NCBI GenBank assembly: GCA_003856375.1
Contig: CP034120.1
Span: 3,839,501 to 3,903,500, forward strand
Direction: 5' to 3'
Length of the DNA stretch: 64,000 nt
Source of the DNA: Glaciecola amylolytica
Lineage (GTDB): Bacteria; Bacteroidota; Bacteroidia; Flavobacteriales_D; Crocinitomicaceae
Below the pieces are notes generated by a model, which made no database searches, had not been told where the DNA came from, and saw only the letters and a list, made by a program, of their open reading frames with translations. Of the stretch, positions 26,727 to 34,744 are shown piece after piece. Position 1 is the stretch's first letter. Each line of letters opens with the position of its first letter. A program made the translations under genes and the position numbers.

Positions 26727-29126
26727 ATGGGAGCGAATTGGAATCAATTGATCGAGCGTTATCTGAATAACGAGCTTTCAGCAGAAGGAAAGGCTGCTTT
26801 CGAAACCGAATTGGAACGAAATGCGGAGCTTCAAAGCGAATTGAAGCTGCACAAACTCACCAGAGAACTGATTCAACGGAACTCTTTGCGCAGGTTGGTG
26901 AAAAAATCCGGGAAGTGGTTTCATCTGAAAAAAATTCTGGTGAATAGTGGAATTGCCTTAATTGTTGCCGGAGCTCTGGCCGTTGCCGTTTATGTGATCG
27001 CAACACAAATGAGCCAGTCCGGAACAGATAAACCGCAATTGATGGAGAAATCCATGATCGAGAAACTGGATCAATACCTGGCTTTCGACAACATTGATCC
27101 GCAATACTTTCAGTTTACCGGAGAATCAGATGTGTTTTTGTCGGAAAGCGGGGTTTTACTGAGTTTAACCGACGAATCATTTTTACTGAATGGCAAACCT
27201 TACGACGGTGAAGCGCTTGTTCAGTGGCAGGAAGTTCAAAACCCTACTGAGATTGTGAAAGCAGGATTGAGTACGATGTCGGGTGACCGCTTGCTGGAAA
27301 CTCAGGGAATGTTCAGTTTGAATGCATTTACTCCGGATGGAAAAAAACTGGAATTGAGTAAAGAAGGAGCTTACATTCAGGTTCCGGTGGATGAAGTGAA
27401 AAACGGAATGAAATTGTTTCAGGGAGTTCCGCAGGCAGACGGCAAAGTCGACTGGCAGAACCCGGTAGAACTTGAACGGCTTCCGAAATCAAAACCGATG
27501 GCAGAGATGGACCTGTTTCCTCCGGAATATGAACCGAAACTGAATGAATTGAAGTGGGCAACCGAAAAAAAGAAACGCGACAGTTTGTATCTGAGTTTTG
27601 AAGAACATTTGTCGAACCAAAAGCCAGTCGCTGAAATTTATTATGCTACTAATTCCCCGGAAGTAAGTAAAGATCCAATAGCGGGCTTTGGAACTCCGGT
27701 TGGTGCTTATCCTTCAGAAGGAGAGTTGAGAGGAAAATTATTGTTCGAAACGAAATGTGCCACTTGCCACCAGGCTCATAAAGATGGTACAGGTCCCAAA
27801 TTATTCGAAGTTCGTCAAAAATGGGTTTTGGGCGGAGCAAAAGAAGGGTCAATTTACAAATGGGTTGCCGATTGGCCCGATGCAGCAAATACAGATCCGT
27901 ATGCAAGGGAAGTCAGTATGTATAAACCAACCGCTATGAATCGTTTTCCGGAGTTGAGAGGAAAGCAAAGTGATATCGATGCCATTTTCGATTACATTGA
28001 CTGTTTGCCTGATAATGATGCAGAACCAAAACCCCATATTCCGCCTTCCAAAGTTCTGGCAATCTGGGATAAAAAATTCGACAACACGCTTCTGGCAACG
28101 CAGGAATTCGAAGACAGAATGAAACTGATCCACCAAACCTGCGACGAAAAAGTGTTTGATGTGTATGCGAAAAACCTGAATGAGCCGCTTTGGAAACTGG
28201 ATCAGCGCGTCGTTAAAATGGGATACAAACAATTTCAAGCTTTGGCAGATCAACGGATCGGAAAAGTGAAATTGGATGATGCACATCAGAAAAACCTGAA
28301 TTCCTTTTACGAAGAAGCGGTGAAAGCCATCCGGGAAAAAGGAAAGAAGGAGTTGGAATCTGCTTTGAAAAAAGAACGCCAATGGGATAACGAACTACAG
28401 GATGAACGCGGAAAGGAAGTGCTTCGAAAAGGTTTGCGGGAATCTGCCAATCTGAATGAAGAATACGGATTCAACCTGCAGAATGTATACAAGCAATTGG
28501 GAGTTACGGCCGCTTTTCAAATGCATGGTGGTGGAACGATTGTCAACATTGATAAATATGTTTGGGAAGCAACAGTTGCCCGCCAATCGACTTTAATAAC
28601 CGATCCGACTACGGGAAAAACGGCACAACTTACCTACGAACCACTTGCTGTAGAAATATCGGAATCGGAGCAGTACGACAAGCTGTTCATTTACCTCTTC
28701 TCAAAAGAAATCAACAGTTATCAGCGATTGGATTTCAAAGAAGGAAAACTGAATTACAACCTGAACGGCGATATGAACTATTCTGCAGCGATTGTCGGGA
28801 TGAATGATAAAGGCTACTTCTACCACCAGATCAACGAATTGAAAGTAGAAGATCTGGGAGTAATTGCTTTGGAGAAAATTTCTGAAAATGAATTTGACAA
28901 ACGAATCAACATTCTCAACAACCACCGAACAGACAAACCCATGAGTTTGAAAGACGAACTCAAATGGCTCTTCAAAGAACAGGCGAACTACAAAGTACTT
29001 CAAAAAAGAAGGGAGAATGAGGCTTTTCGCACTCAAATCCGGTCTACGATTTATTCATGTATGCAAAGTGAAACCGGAAACCAAAAGACTCTTGACGACT
29101 CATTTTCAGATACTATTAATAAATAA
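26727..29126 (+). CDS. Transmembrane anti-sigma-like protein with a c-type cytochrome domain
   Basis: This 799-residue protein joins unusual parts. Residues 1-60 (WNQLIERYLNNELSAEGKAAFE...) look like the short cytosolic anti-sigma segment common in Bacteroidota. One membrane helix lies at about 70-93. The periplasmic part begins with a beta-rich region (110-290, including FTPDGKKLELSKEGAYIQVP) and then a mono-haem cytochrome c domain: CATCH at residues 344-348, candidate axial Met at 398 or 404, typical end ELRGKQSDIDAIFDYI. Residues 440-600 are charged and helical; 600-740 are beta-rich. The gene sits 3 bases after an ECF sigma factor. Haem- or redox-gated control of that sigma factor is inference from the layout. 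The C-terminal half is unrecognised. Confidence 0.85.
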   Translation: MGANWNQLIERYLNNELSAEGKAAFETELERNAELQSELKLHKLTRELIQRNSLRRLVKKSGKWFHLKKILVNSGIALIVAGALAVAVYVIATQMSQSGTDKPQLMEKSMIEKLDQYLAFDNIDPQYFQFTGESDVFLSESGVLLSLTDESFLLNGKPYDGEALVQWQEVQNPTEIVKAGLSTMSGDRLLETQGMFSLNAFTPDGKKLELSKEGAYIQVPVDEVKNGMKLFQGVPQADGKVDWQNPVELERLPKSKPMAEMDLFPPEYEPKLNELKWATEKKKRDSLYLSFEEHLSNQKPVAEIYYATNSPEVSKDPIAGFGTPVGAYPSEGELRGKLLFETKCATCHQAHKDGTGPKLFEVRQKWVLGGAKEGSIYKWVADWPDAANTDPYAREVSMYKPTAMNRFPELRGKQSDIDAIFDYIDCLPDNDAEPKPHIPPSKVLAIWDKKFDNTLLATQEFEDRMKLIHQTCDEKVFDVYAKNLNEPLWKLDQRVVKMGYKQFQALADQRIGKVKLDDAHQKNLNSFYEEAVKAIREKGKKELESALKKERQWDNELQDERGKEVLRKGLRESANLNEEYGFNLQNVYKQLGVTAAFQMHGGGTIVNIDKYVWEATVARQSTLITDPTTGKTAQLTYEPLAVEISESEQYDKLFIYLFSKEINSYQRLDFKEGKLNYNLNGDMNYSAAIVGMNDKGYFYHQINELKVEDLGVIALEKISENEFDKRINILNNHRTDKPMSLKDELKWLFKEQANYKVLQKRRENEAFRTQIRSTIYSCMQSETGNQKTLDDSFSDTINK

Positions 29127-29205
29127 GCAGATTTGGAAGCGATGCAACACCATCAAATAAATTTCTTTCCTCCTCAGGTCTCTTAAAAATGGAGGTTAAA
29201 GTCAG

Positions 29206-29233
29206 GTTGGGACGCGATGTATTGCGTCCCAAC
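29206..29233 (+). terminator. Stem-loop (family 2) after the anti-sigma gene
   Basis: 10-bp stem gttgggacgc / gcgtcccaac with an 8-base loop, 80 bases after the stop. No T-run follows, so termination is uncertain. Almost the same stem-loop, in the same sense relative to its gene, follows leuS (31161-31196). Confidence 0.5.
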
Positions 29234-29322
29234 TATTGATATTCAAATAAAAATAATTTTTCATTTAAGAGCGGATTAAAATTTCCCCCTTTGGAGGTGG
29301 AACGGGAGATTACTCCTGCAAG

Positions 29323-30306
29323 CTACTCCACTTTTCGTTCTTTCAACTCCTGCTGGAGCCTAGAAATGCGTTCGTCTTTACCATCGTGTTTCCATCCCGG
29401 TGCTTTGAAAATATAGCTGAGTTTTGCTTTCCATCCGGGAGCTTTTTTCACGTCCTGAACCATGTCCCGGAATTCATCAAACACAATATGAAAAACGTTG
29501 TACGTGCTGATATTGTGAAGAATTCCATACTCGGTAGTTTTTTGCTCTTCCGCTTTGTAGGTTCCGAAAAGATGATCCCACAACATGAGGATTCCGCCGT
29601 AATTTTTATCGAGATCTTCTATTTTCCGGGAATGGTGAATACGGTGATTCGAAGGAGAATTGAAGACTTTATCGAACCAGCCTAATTTCCCGATGGCATC
29701 CGTATGCGGCCAGAACTGAAAGATCAGATTCATTTGATGCATCATCACCATCATGATCGGATGAAAACCAATGATGATAAAAGGAATGTACCAGATATCG
29801 CGGTAAGCAATTTCAAACCATCCCTGCCGCAATGCAATCGCAAGATTTAAATGAGTAGCCGAATGATGGTTGACGTGTCCTGTCCAGAATAAACGGATTT
29901 TATGACTCAAACGATGATGCCAGTAAAACCCGAAATCCTGCACGATCAAAACCAGAAGCCACAACCACCAATGGTCCACATGCCATTTCCAGGTAAAGAA
30001 ATCGTTGAAATCCGCTATTCCGAAATAATCGGTCAGGCGGAAATGATTGTAGATCCAAAAGTAAAATGAAAGCGTGATTGCCTTCATCCCGAAATCCAGA
30101 AGTACAGCTCCGATTCCCAAGCCAATACTCGACACATCATCTTTGATGAGTTTTTTGGTAAACAGTTTCCGGGGAACCTGGTACAGAAATATTTCGCCCG
30201 TAATCAACAGGATAAAACCCGGGATAAAATAAGTCACCGGATCGGTAAAATCCATCGGGCTGAACAAGCCATGATCGTTAAAGAAGGCCGAGATTTGTTC
30301 TTTCAT
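29323..30306 (-). CDS. Sterol desaturase / fatty acid hydroxylase superfamily protein
   Basis: This 327-residue integral membrane di-iron enzyme has the histidine-box pattern of the superfamily: HHRLSH (about residue 149), HVNHH (about 163) and a late HRIHHS box (about 233). Several membrane helices precede and separate the boxes. The family includes sterol desaturases, alkylglycerol monooxygenases and fatty acid hydroxylases, and the substrate is not evident. The next gene encodes a lysoplasmalogenase-like protein 35 bases upstream on the same strand. Both families can act on ether lipids (alkylglycerol cleavage, plasmalogen degradation), which makes an ether-lipid role attractive but unproven. 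A soluble tail of about 60 residues follows the last box. Confidence 0.88.
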   Translation of the reverse strand: MKEQISAFFNDHGLFSPMDFTDPVTYFIPGFILLITGEIFLYQVPRKLFTKKLIKDDVSSIGLGIGAVLLDFGMKAITLSFYFWIYNHFRLTDYFGIADFNDFFTWKWHVDHWWLWLLVLIVQDFGFYWHHRLSHKIRLFWTGHVNHHSATHLNLAIALRQGWFEIAYRDIWYIPFIIIGFHPIMMVMMHQMNLIFQFWPHTDAIGKLGWFDKVFNSPSNHRIHHSRKIEDLDKNYGGILMLWDHLFGTYKAEEQKTTEYGILHNISTYNVFHIVFDEFRDMVQDVKKAPGWKAKLSYIFKAPGWKHDGKDERISRLQQELKERKVE

Positions 30307-30341
30307 CTAAGCGTCTAAAAAGGTGAAATGCTGTATCATAT

Positions 30342-30959
30342 TCATTCATTGGAAATCATTCCACGGACTAAGGAAAGCTGCGCGAAAACGTACGTTGCCA
30401 TAACGCATTGTTCCATCACTGCCGTGTAGTTGACGAACATATTGAACGACAACAGAGAATCTGAAATCACAAACAGAAAGGCCCCTGCAATCAGCCATTT
30501 GTTTCTCGAACGGAGACTGAAATAAGCCATTATTGAAATGGTTGTTCCATAAACGATCACCGGGATTTCCATTTCCTTCAGATAAGGATGCAGGAAGTAA
30601 ATCAGGAAAAACAGGTAGAGCAAAATGAAAGGAATCGAAACAAGCATTTTCGCTTTCCGGAGTTTGACAAAACTCAGAATGTAGAACACATGTGCCAGCA
30701 GAAAAGACCCCAATCCGGGCAAAAATCCCCATTTAAAAAGCAGAAAAGTGTCTCCAAGGAAACTGAAAATCAACCCGGATAAAAACCAGGAGTTTATCGC
30801 CGTTTTTTTGGCAATTCCCGAAAGATATATGGCAGTAATCAGAGGAACGAGAAGTGGTTTGGTGAAAAAACGAAGGAAAAGGAAATCTTCCTGAGTAATT
30901 AAAATCAGATCCAGGATGAAAAGGATCATTAAAATACCAGGCAGGATTTTGTTTTTCAT
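30342..30959 (-). CDS. YhhN/TMEM86-family lysoplasmalogenase-like protein
   Basis: This integral membrane protein has about eight hydrophobic helices and the YhhN pattern: FFTKPLLVPLI near the start, SGLIFSFLGDTFLLFKWGFLPGLGSFLLAHVFYILSF in the middle with conserved Gly-Asp and Ala-His, and FVISDSLLSFNMF toward the end with a conserved Ser-Asp-Ser. Characterised members (TMEM86B and bacterial relatives) cleave the vinyl ether bond of lysoplasmalogens. I chose the ATG at 30959 (MKNKILPGIL) over 30983, because the extra eight residues are not family-like. It precedes the sterol-desaturase-family gene by 35 bases. Confidence 0.85.
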   Translation of the reverse strand: MKNKILPGILMILFILDLILITQEDFLFLRFFTKPLLVPLITAIYLSGIAKKTAINSWFLSGLIFSFLGDTFLLFKWGFLPGLGSFLLAHVFYILSFVKLRKAKMLVSIPFILLYLFFLIYFLHPYLKEMEIPVIVYGTTISIMAYFSLRSRNKWLIAGAFLFVISDSLLSFNMFVNYTAVMEQCVMATYVFAQLSLVRGMISNE

Positions 30960-31160
30960 AAGGGATTTGTTTTTCAATCCCAATGTATGAAATAAATCGT
31001 TTTAAAACCGGTTCTTAAGTTTCCTCCCCCTTAATCCCCCTCCAAAGGGGGAAAGCTAAGATTTCACTTTAAAGAGTAAAACTTGCTACGAAAATTTAAT
31101 CTGCAGATGATAAAATTCTTTTTTTGAAAGAGGATTAAAATTTACCTCTTTGGAGGGAGA

Positions 31161-31196
31161 GGAAAAGAAAAAGGGACGCAATGAATCGCGTCCCAA
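31161..31196 (-). terminator. leuS terminator (stem-loop family 2)
   Basis: On the minus strand a gggacgc / gcgtccc stem with an 8-base loop is followed by tttttcttttcc, 26 bases beyond the leuS stop. It differs from the stem-loop at 29206-29233 at only a few positions. The rest of 30984-31222 holds a ccccctccaaaggggg hairpin (31036 area) and no gene. Confidence 0.75.
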
Positions 31197-31222
31197 CTTT
31201 ATTTTTTCTAACTATAAAACGA

Positions 31223-34189
31223 TTATACTACGATGTTCACAATCTTCCCGGGAACCACGATGACCTTTTTCGGAGCTTTTCCTTCAAGCCATTTCTGAGC
31301 TTCCGGCATCGCCAAAACAGCTTCTTCTACTTCTTTTGCGGAGAAAGTGGTCGGCAACTCAGCGTTAAATCGCATTTTTCCATTGAAAGACACGGGATAA
31401 ATCGTGTTTGCCTCTACCAGCATTTCCGGATTGAATTTCGGGAATTGCGCCGTGGAAACTGTTCCGGCCTCGTGACCGATAGCTTCCCACAACTCTTCAG
31501 CTGCGTGCGGAGCATATGGAGCCAATAGGATCACCACCTGCTCCAGAACTTCTTTCGAATGACATTTCTGCTCCGTTAATTCGTTCACACAGATCATCAG
31601 GTTCGAAACGTTCGTGTTGAATGAGAAACGCTCCAAATCGTCTTCCACCTTTTTGATGGTTTTATGCAACGTTTTCAAAGCTTCTTTGCTTGCCGGCTCG
31701 TTCGTTACGATCAGCTGACCTTCATGATAAAACAAACGCCACAATTTACGCAGGAAGTTATGCACTCCGTTGATTCCTTTCGTATCCCAGGGCTTGGTTT
31801 GCTCCAAAGGACCTAAGAACATTTCGTACATACGCAAAGTGTCTGCTCCGAATTTATCTACTAATTCATCCGGTGTTTGCACGTTGAACTTTGATTTGGA
31901 CATTTTTTCGACTTCAGAACCGCAGATGTATAAATCTTCTCCATCAAGGAATTGAGCTGTTTGGTAATCTTCTCTCCATGCTCGGAATCCTACAATGTCT
32001 AATTTGTTATTATCCACCAAAGAAATATCTACATGTAATCTGGAAAGTGATATATCAAAGACACTGGAATTTGAAATTCCTTTTAGAATATCCCCTCTGA
32101 AAGTAGAATTAGGATATTTTTTTAGAATCCATGCTTTAATATCTGTGAAATCATTATCCCTTATGATTTTATCATAAGAATCCTTACTTATGGCTAGAAA
32201 AAATGGTCTTGGTTGGTTAATAGCTATTTTATTACTTGAATCACCAATTGCATTATACCCAGAAAACTGAATCCATGTACCATAAACAAATGCACTAGTC
32301 CCCAAAATCATCCCTTGGTTAATCATTTTCTTAAACGGTTCGTCAAAGGAAATGTATCCGCGGTCGTACAGGAATTTGCACCAGAAACGGGAATACAACA
32401 AGTGACCCGTTGCGTGTTCCGAACCTCCGATGTACAAATCCACCTGATTCCAGTAATCTGCTTTTTCTTTCGAAACGAATTCTTTTTCGTTGTGCGGATC
32501 CATGTAGCGCAGGTAGTAGAAAGAACTTCCTGCCCAACCCGGCATCGTGTTGTATTCCATGCGGTCGCCCTCAGAATATTTCCACGCACTTTTTTCTGCA
32601 CGCGCCAATGGTGGTTCACCGTCTTCAGTTGGCAAATATTTGTCTACTTCCGGCAGTTCAATCGGCAAATGTGCATCGTCTACCAAATAAGGAATGTCGT
32701 TTTTATAATAAACCGGGAAAGGTTCACCCCAATAGCGCTGACGGGAGAAAATAGCATCTCTCAGGCGGTAGTTGGTTTTTCCTTTTCCAAGCCCTTGTTC
32801 TTCAATTTTTGCAATTGCAGCAGCCATCGCTTTTTTGATCGGTAAGCCGCTCAGGAAATCCGAATTGGCAATCGTCCCTTCTTTTTCAGCGTAAGCAGCT
32901 TCGGAAATGTCTACATTCTCGAAAATGTTCTTAATCGGAATATTGAAATGAGTTGCAAAATCCCAATCGCGCTGATCTCCGCAAGGAACTGCCATCACAG
33001 CTCCGGTTCCGTAAGAAGCCAGAACGTAATCGCCGATCCAAACCGGGATTTTTTCTCCCGAGAACGGATGAACCGCATATCCTCCGGTAAACTGACCCGT
33101 AATGTTTTTCACATCGGCTTGTCTGTCGCGCTCCGATTTCAATGAAGCAGCTGTTTTATATCCTTCGATCGCGTCTTTGTATTCTGCGGTCGTGATTTCG
33201 TCCACCAACGGGTGCTCCGGTGCCAAAACCATGAAAGAAACTCCGAAAATGGTATCGGGACGAGTGGTGAAGACTTCAATTGTCATGTCAGACTGAGTAT
33301 CCTCATTCCCACTCCAAAGAGGGAAGCTTACTGAAGCTCCAACAGATTTTCCGATCCAGTTGCGCTGCATATCTTTAATCGCATCTGTCCAATCGACCGT
33401 ATCCAAACCGGTAATTAAACGTTCCGCATACGCTTTGATTCGCATCGACCACTGACGCATCAGTTTTTGTTCCACCGGATGTCCGCCGCGCTCAGAAAGT
33501 CCGTTAATGACTTCGTCGTTTGCCAGAACAGTTCCCAAAGCCGGACACCAGTTTACCCAGGAATCAGCCAGGTAAGCCAAACGGTATCCCATCAGGATAT
33601 CCGATTGTTCTTTTTCCGATTTTGCTTTCCAATCAGAAGCAGTAAATGTTTCCGCAAACTCTGTTACAGCCTCTATTCCTGCATTTCCATTGTTTTCGAA
33701 AGCAGCAATCAAGATCGAAATGTCTTCTGCTTTATCGGTTTTTACATTATACCACGAATCGAAAATCTGTTTGAAAATCCACTGTGTCCATTTATAGTAT
33801 TCCGGAGATGAAGTACGCACTTCTCTGTCCCAGTCGAACGAAAAGCCGATTTTATCCAATTGATCGCGGTAACGCGCAATGTTTTGTTCAGTTGTAAGAG
33901 CCGGATGCTGACCGGTTTGAATCGCGTATTGCTCCGCGGGAAGTCCGAATGAATCGTAACCCATCGGATGCAACACATTGTAGCCTCTTAATCTTTTGTA
34001 ACGCGCATAAATATCAGAAGCGATGTAACCGAGCGGGTGACCAACGTGTAATCCGGCTCCGGAAGGATATGGGAACATATCCAATACGTAGTATTTTGGT
34101 TTACTGCTGTTGTCTTCCGCTTTGAAAGTTTTATGGTCTGCCCAGAAACGGCGCCATTTTTTCTCGATATCACTAAAATTATATTCCAT
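31223..34189 (-). CDS. leuS: Leucine--tRNA ligase
   Basis: LeuRS is the class I synthetase charging tRNA-Leu, with an editing domain. It has the HIGH-type signature HVGHPLGY near residue 50, the CP1 editing domain (TTRPDTIFGVSF with the conserved Thr-rich loop), a catalytic core WAGSSFYYLRYMDP, KMSKS at 762-766 and the anticodon domain. The start at 34189 (MEYNFSDIEKKWRRFW) is family-typical; the longer frame to 34219 would begin upstream of the probable transcription start. At 988 residues it is longer than usual owing to an AT-rich insertion (about 31970-32330) between FVYG and HVDISLV, before KMSKS. Confidence 0.97.
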   Translation of the reverse strand: MEYNFSDIEKKWRRFWADHKTFKAEDNSSKPKYYVLDMFPYPSGAGLHVGHPLGYIASDIYARYKRLRGYNVLHPMGYDSFGLPAEQYAIQTGQHPALTTEQNIARYRDQLDKIGFSFDWDREVRTSSPEYYKWTQWIFKQIFDSWYNVKTDKAEDISILIAAFENNGNAGIEAVTEFAETFTASDWKAKSEKEQSDILMGYRLAYLADSWVNWCPALGTVLANDEVINGLSERGGHPVEQKLMRQWSMRIKAYAERLITGLDTVDWTDAIKDMQRNWIGKSVGASVSFPLWSGNEDTQSDMTIEVFTTRPDTIFGVSFMVLAPEHPLVDEITTAEYKDAIEGYKTAASLKSERDRQADVKNITGQFTGGYAVHPFSGEKIPVWIGDYVLASYGTGAVMAVPCGDQRDWDFATHFNIPIKNIFENVDISEAAYAEKEGTIANSDFLSGLPIKKAMAAAIAKIEEQGLGKGKTNYRLRDAIFSRQRYWGEPFPVYYKNDIPYLVDDAHLPIELPEVDKYLPTEDGEPPLARAEKSAWKYSEGDRMEYNTMPGWAGSSFYYLRYMDPHNEKEFVSKEKADYWNQVDLYIGGSEHATGHLLYSRFWCKFLYDRGYISFDEPFKKMINQGMILGTSAFVYGTWIQFSGYNAIGDSSNKIAINQPRPFFLAISKDSYDKIIRDNDFTDIKAWILKKYPNSTFRGDILKGISNSSVFDISLSRLHVDISLVDNNKLDIVGFRAWREDYQTAQFLDGEDLYICGSEVEKMSKSKFNVQTPDELVDKFGADTLRMYEMFLGPLEQTKPWDTKGINGVHNFLRKLWRLFYHEGQLIVTNEPASKEALKTLHKTIKKVEDDLERFSFNTNVSNLMICVNELTEQKCHSKEVLEQVVILLAPYAPHAAEELWEAIGHEAGTVSTAQFPKFNPEMLVEANTIYPVSFNGKMRFNAELPTTFSAKEVEEAVLAMPEAQKWLEGKAPKKVIVVPGKIVNIVV

Positions 34190-34216
34190 GCTTTCGCGTC
34201 TCTTAAAAAAGTGTGG

Positions 34217-34245
34217 CAAAGATAGGATAATTCAAAACGCGCAAA
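34217..34245 (-). promoter_or_regulatory. leuS promoter (Bacteroidota type)
   Basis: On the minus strand, -7 TATCTTTG (34217-34224) and a -33 TTTG (34242-34245) are spaced by 17 bases, within the range reported for flavobacteria. Its position excludes the ATG at 34219 as start codon. Confidence 0.5.
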
Positions 34246-34390
34246 TTCAAAATTGAAAATTGAAAAGGTAAAAAGCGTCGCATACGTCAATTGCCTCCGG
34301 CGAATATCTTATTTCCGCAGAAGATCACTTTGTCTTACTCCTTCAATAAGTATGCGTTGTTTTGTGTAACCAATTCATTTACCTTTCATT

Positions 34391-34618
34391 ATGATAAAAA
34401 TGATTTTTATGACTCTCCGTATTTTCTTTGCTCTTTTTGCAATCAGCTCCGTGTTCGGAGTGGTGGGTTCGGCAAATGCAGCTGAACAAGTTCTGACAAC
34501 CAAACAAGGCGTTTTGGAAATGAAAGCTTCTTCAACCATGAAGAAAAAAGATTTCAAACCCAAAAAACGAAAAAAATCAAAACCGAGAAGACACGGTTGT
34601 GAAGCCTATGGAGGTTAG
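34391..34618 (+). CDS. Small exported basic protein
   Basis: This 75-residue protein has a signal peptide (MTLRIFFALFAISSVFGVVG then SANA-AEQ; start may be any of the Met at residues 1, 4 or 7). The mature part of about 45 residues is strongly basic (KKKDFKPKKRKKSKPRRHG) and ends CEAYGG. Similar short basic secreted peptides with a final Cys-containing motif occur in Bacteroidota, role unknown to me. It stands alone between leuS and the histidine kinase gene, 127 bases ahead of the latter. Confidence 0.55.
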   Translation: MIKMIFMTLRIFFALFAISSVFGVVGSANAAEQVLTTKQGVLEMKASSTMKKKDFKPKKRKKSKPRRHGCEAYGG

Positions 34619-34744
34619 TCCTGCCTTTTCGGATCCGGTTTAGTGCTTTTTTCAGACACACCGCTTTATTAGAATTCAGGTAATATTTTAGAGCTTTTTC
34701 GGCAGATGAGACAAAACATTTCTGAAAAAACCTATTTTTAGTCC

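Noticed and set aside
31970-32330. Intein or intron inside leuS
   Set aside because: The insert is in frame, lacks Cys/Ser start and His-Asn end signatures and any homing endonuclease motif, and sits where the synthetase family naturally carries a domain.
32315-32845. 176-codon open frame antisense to leuS
   Set aside because: Mirror of a conserved coding region; Phe/Arg/Cys-rich composition typical of a shadow frame.
34291-34485. Frame starting MPPANILFPQ upstream of the small exported protein
   Set aside because: Overlaps the signal-peptide gene in another frame and lacks any signal or domain.
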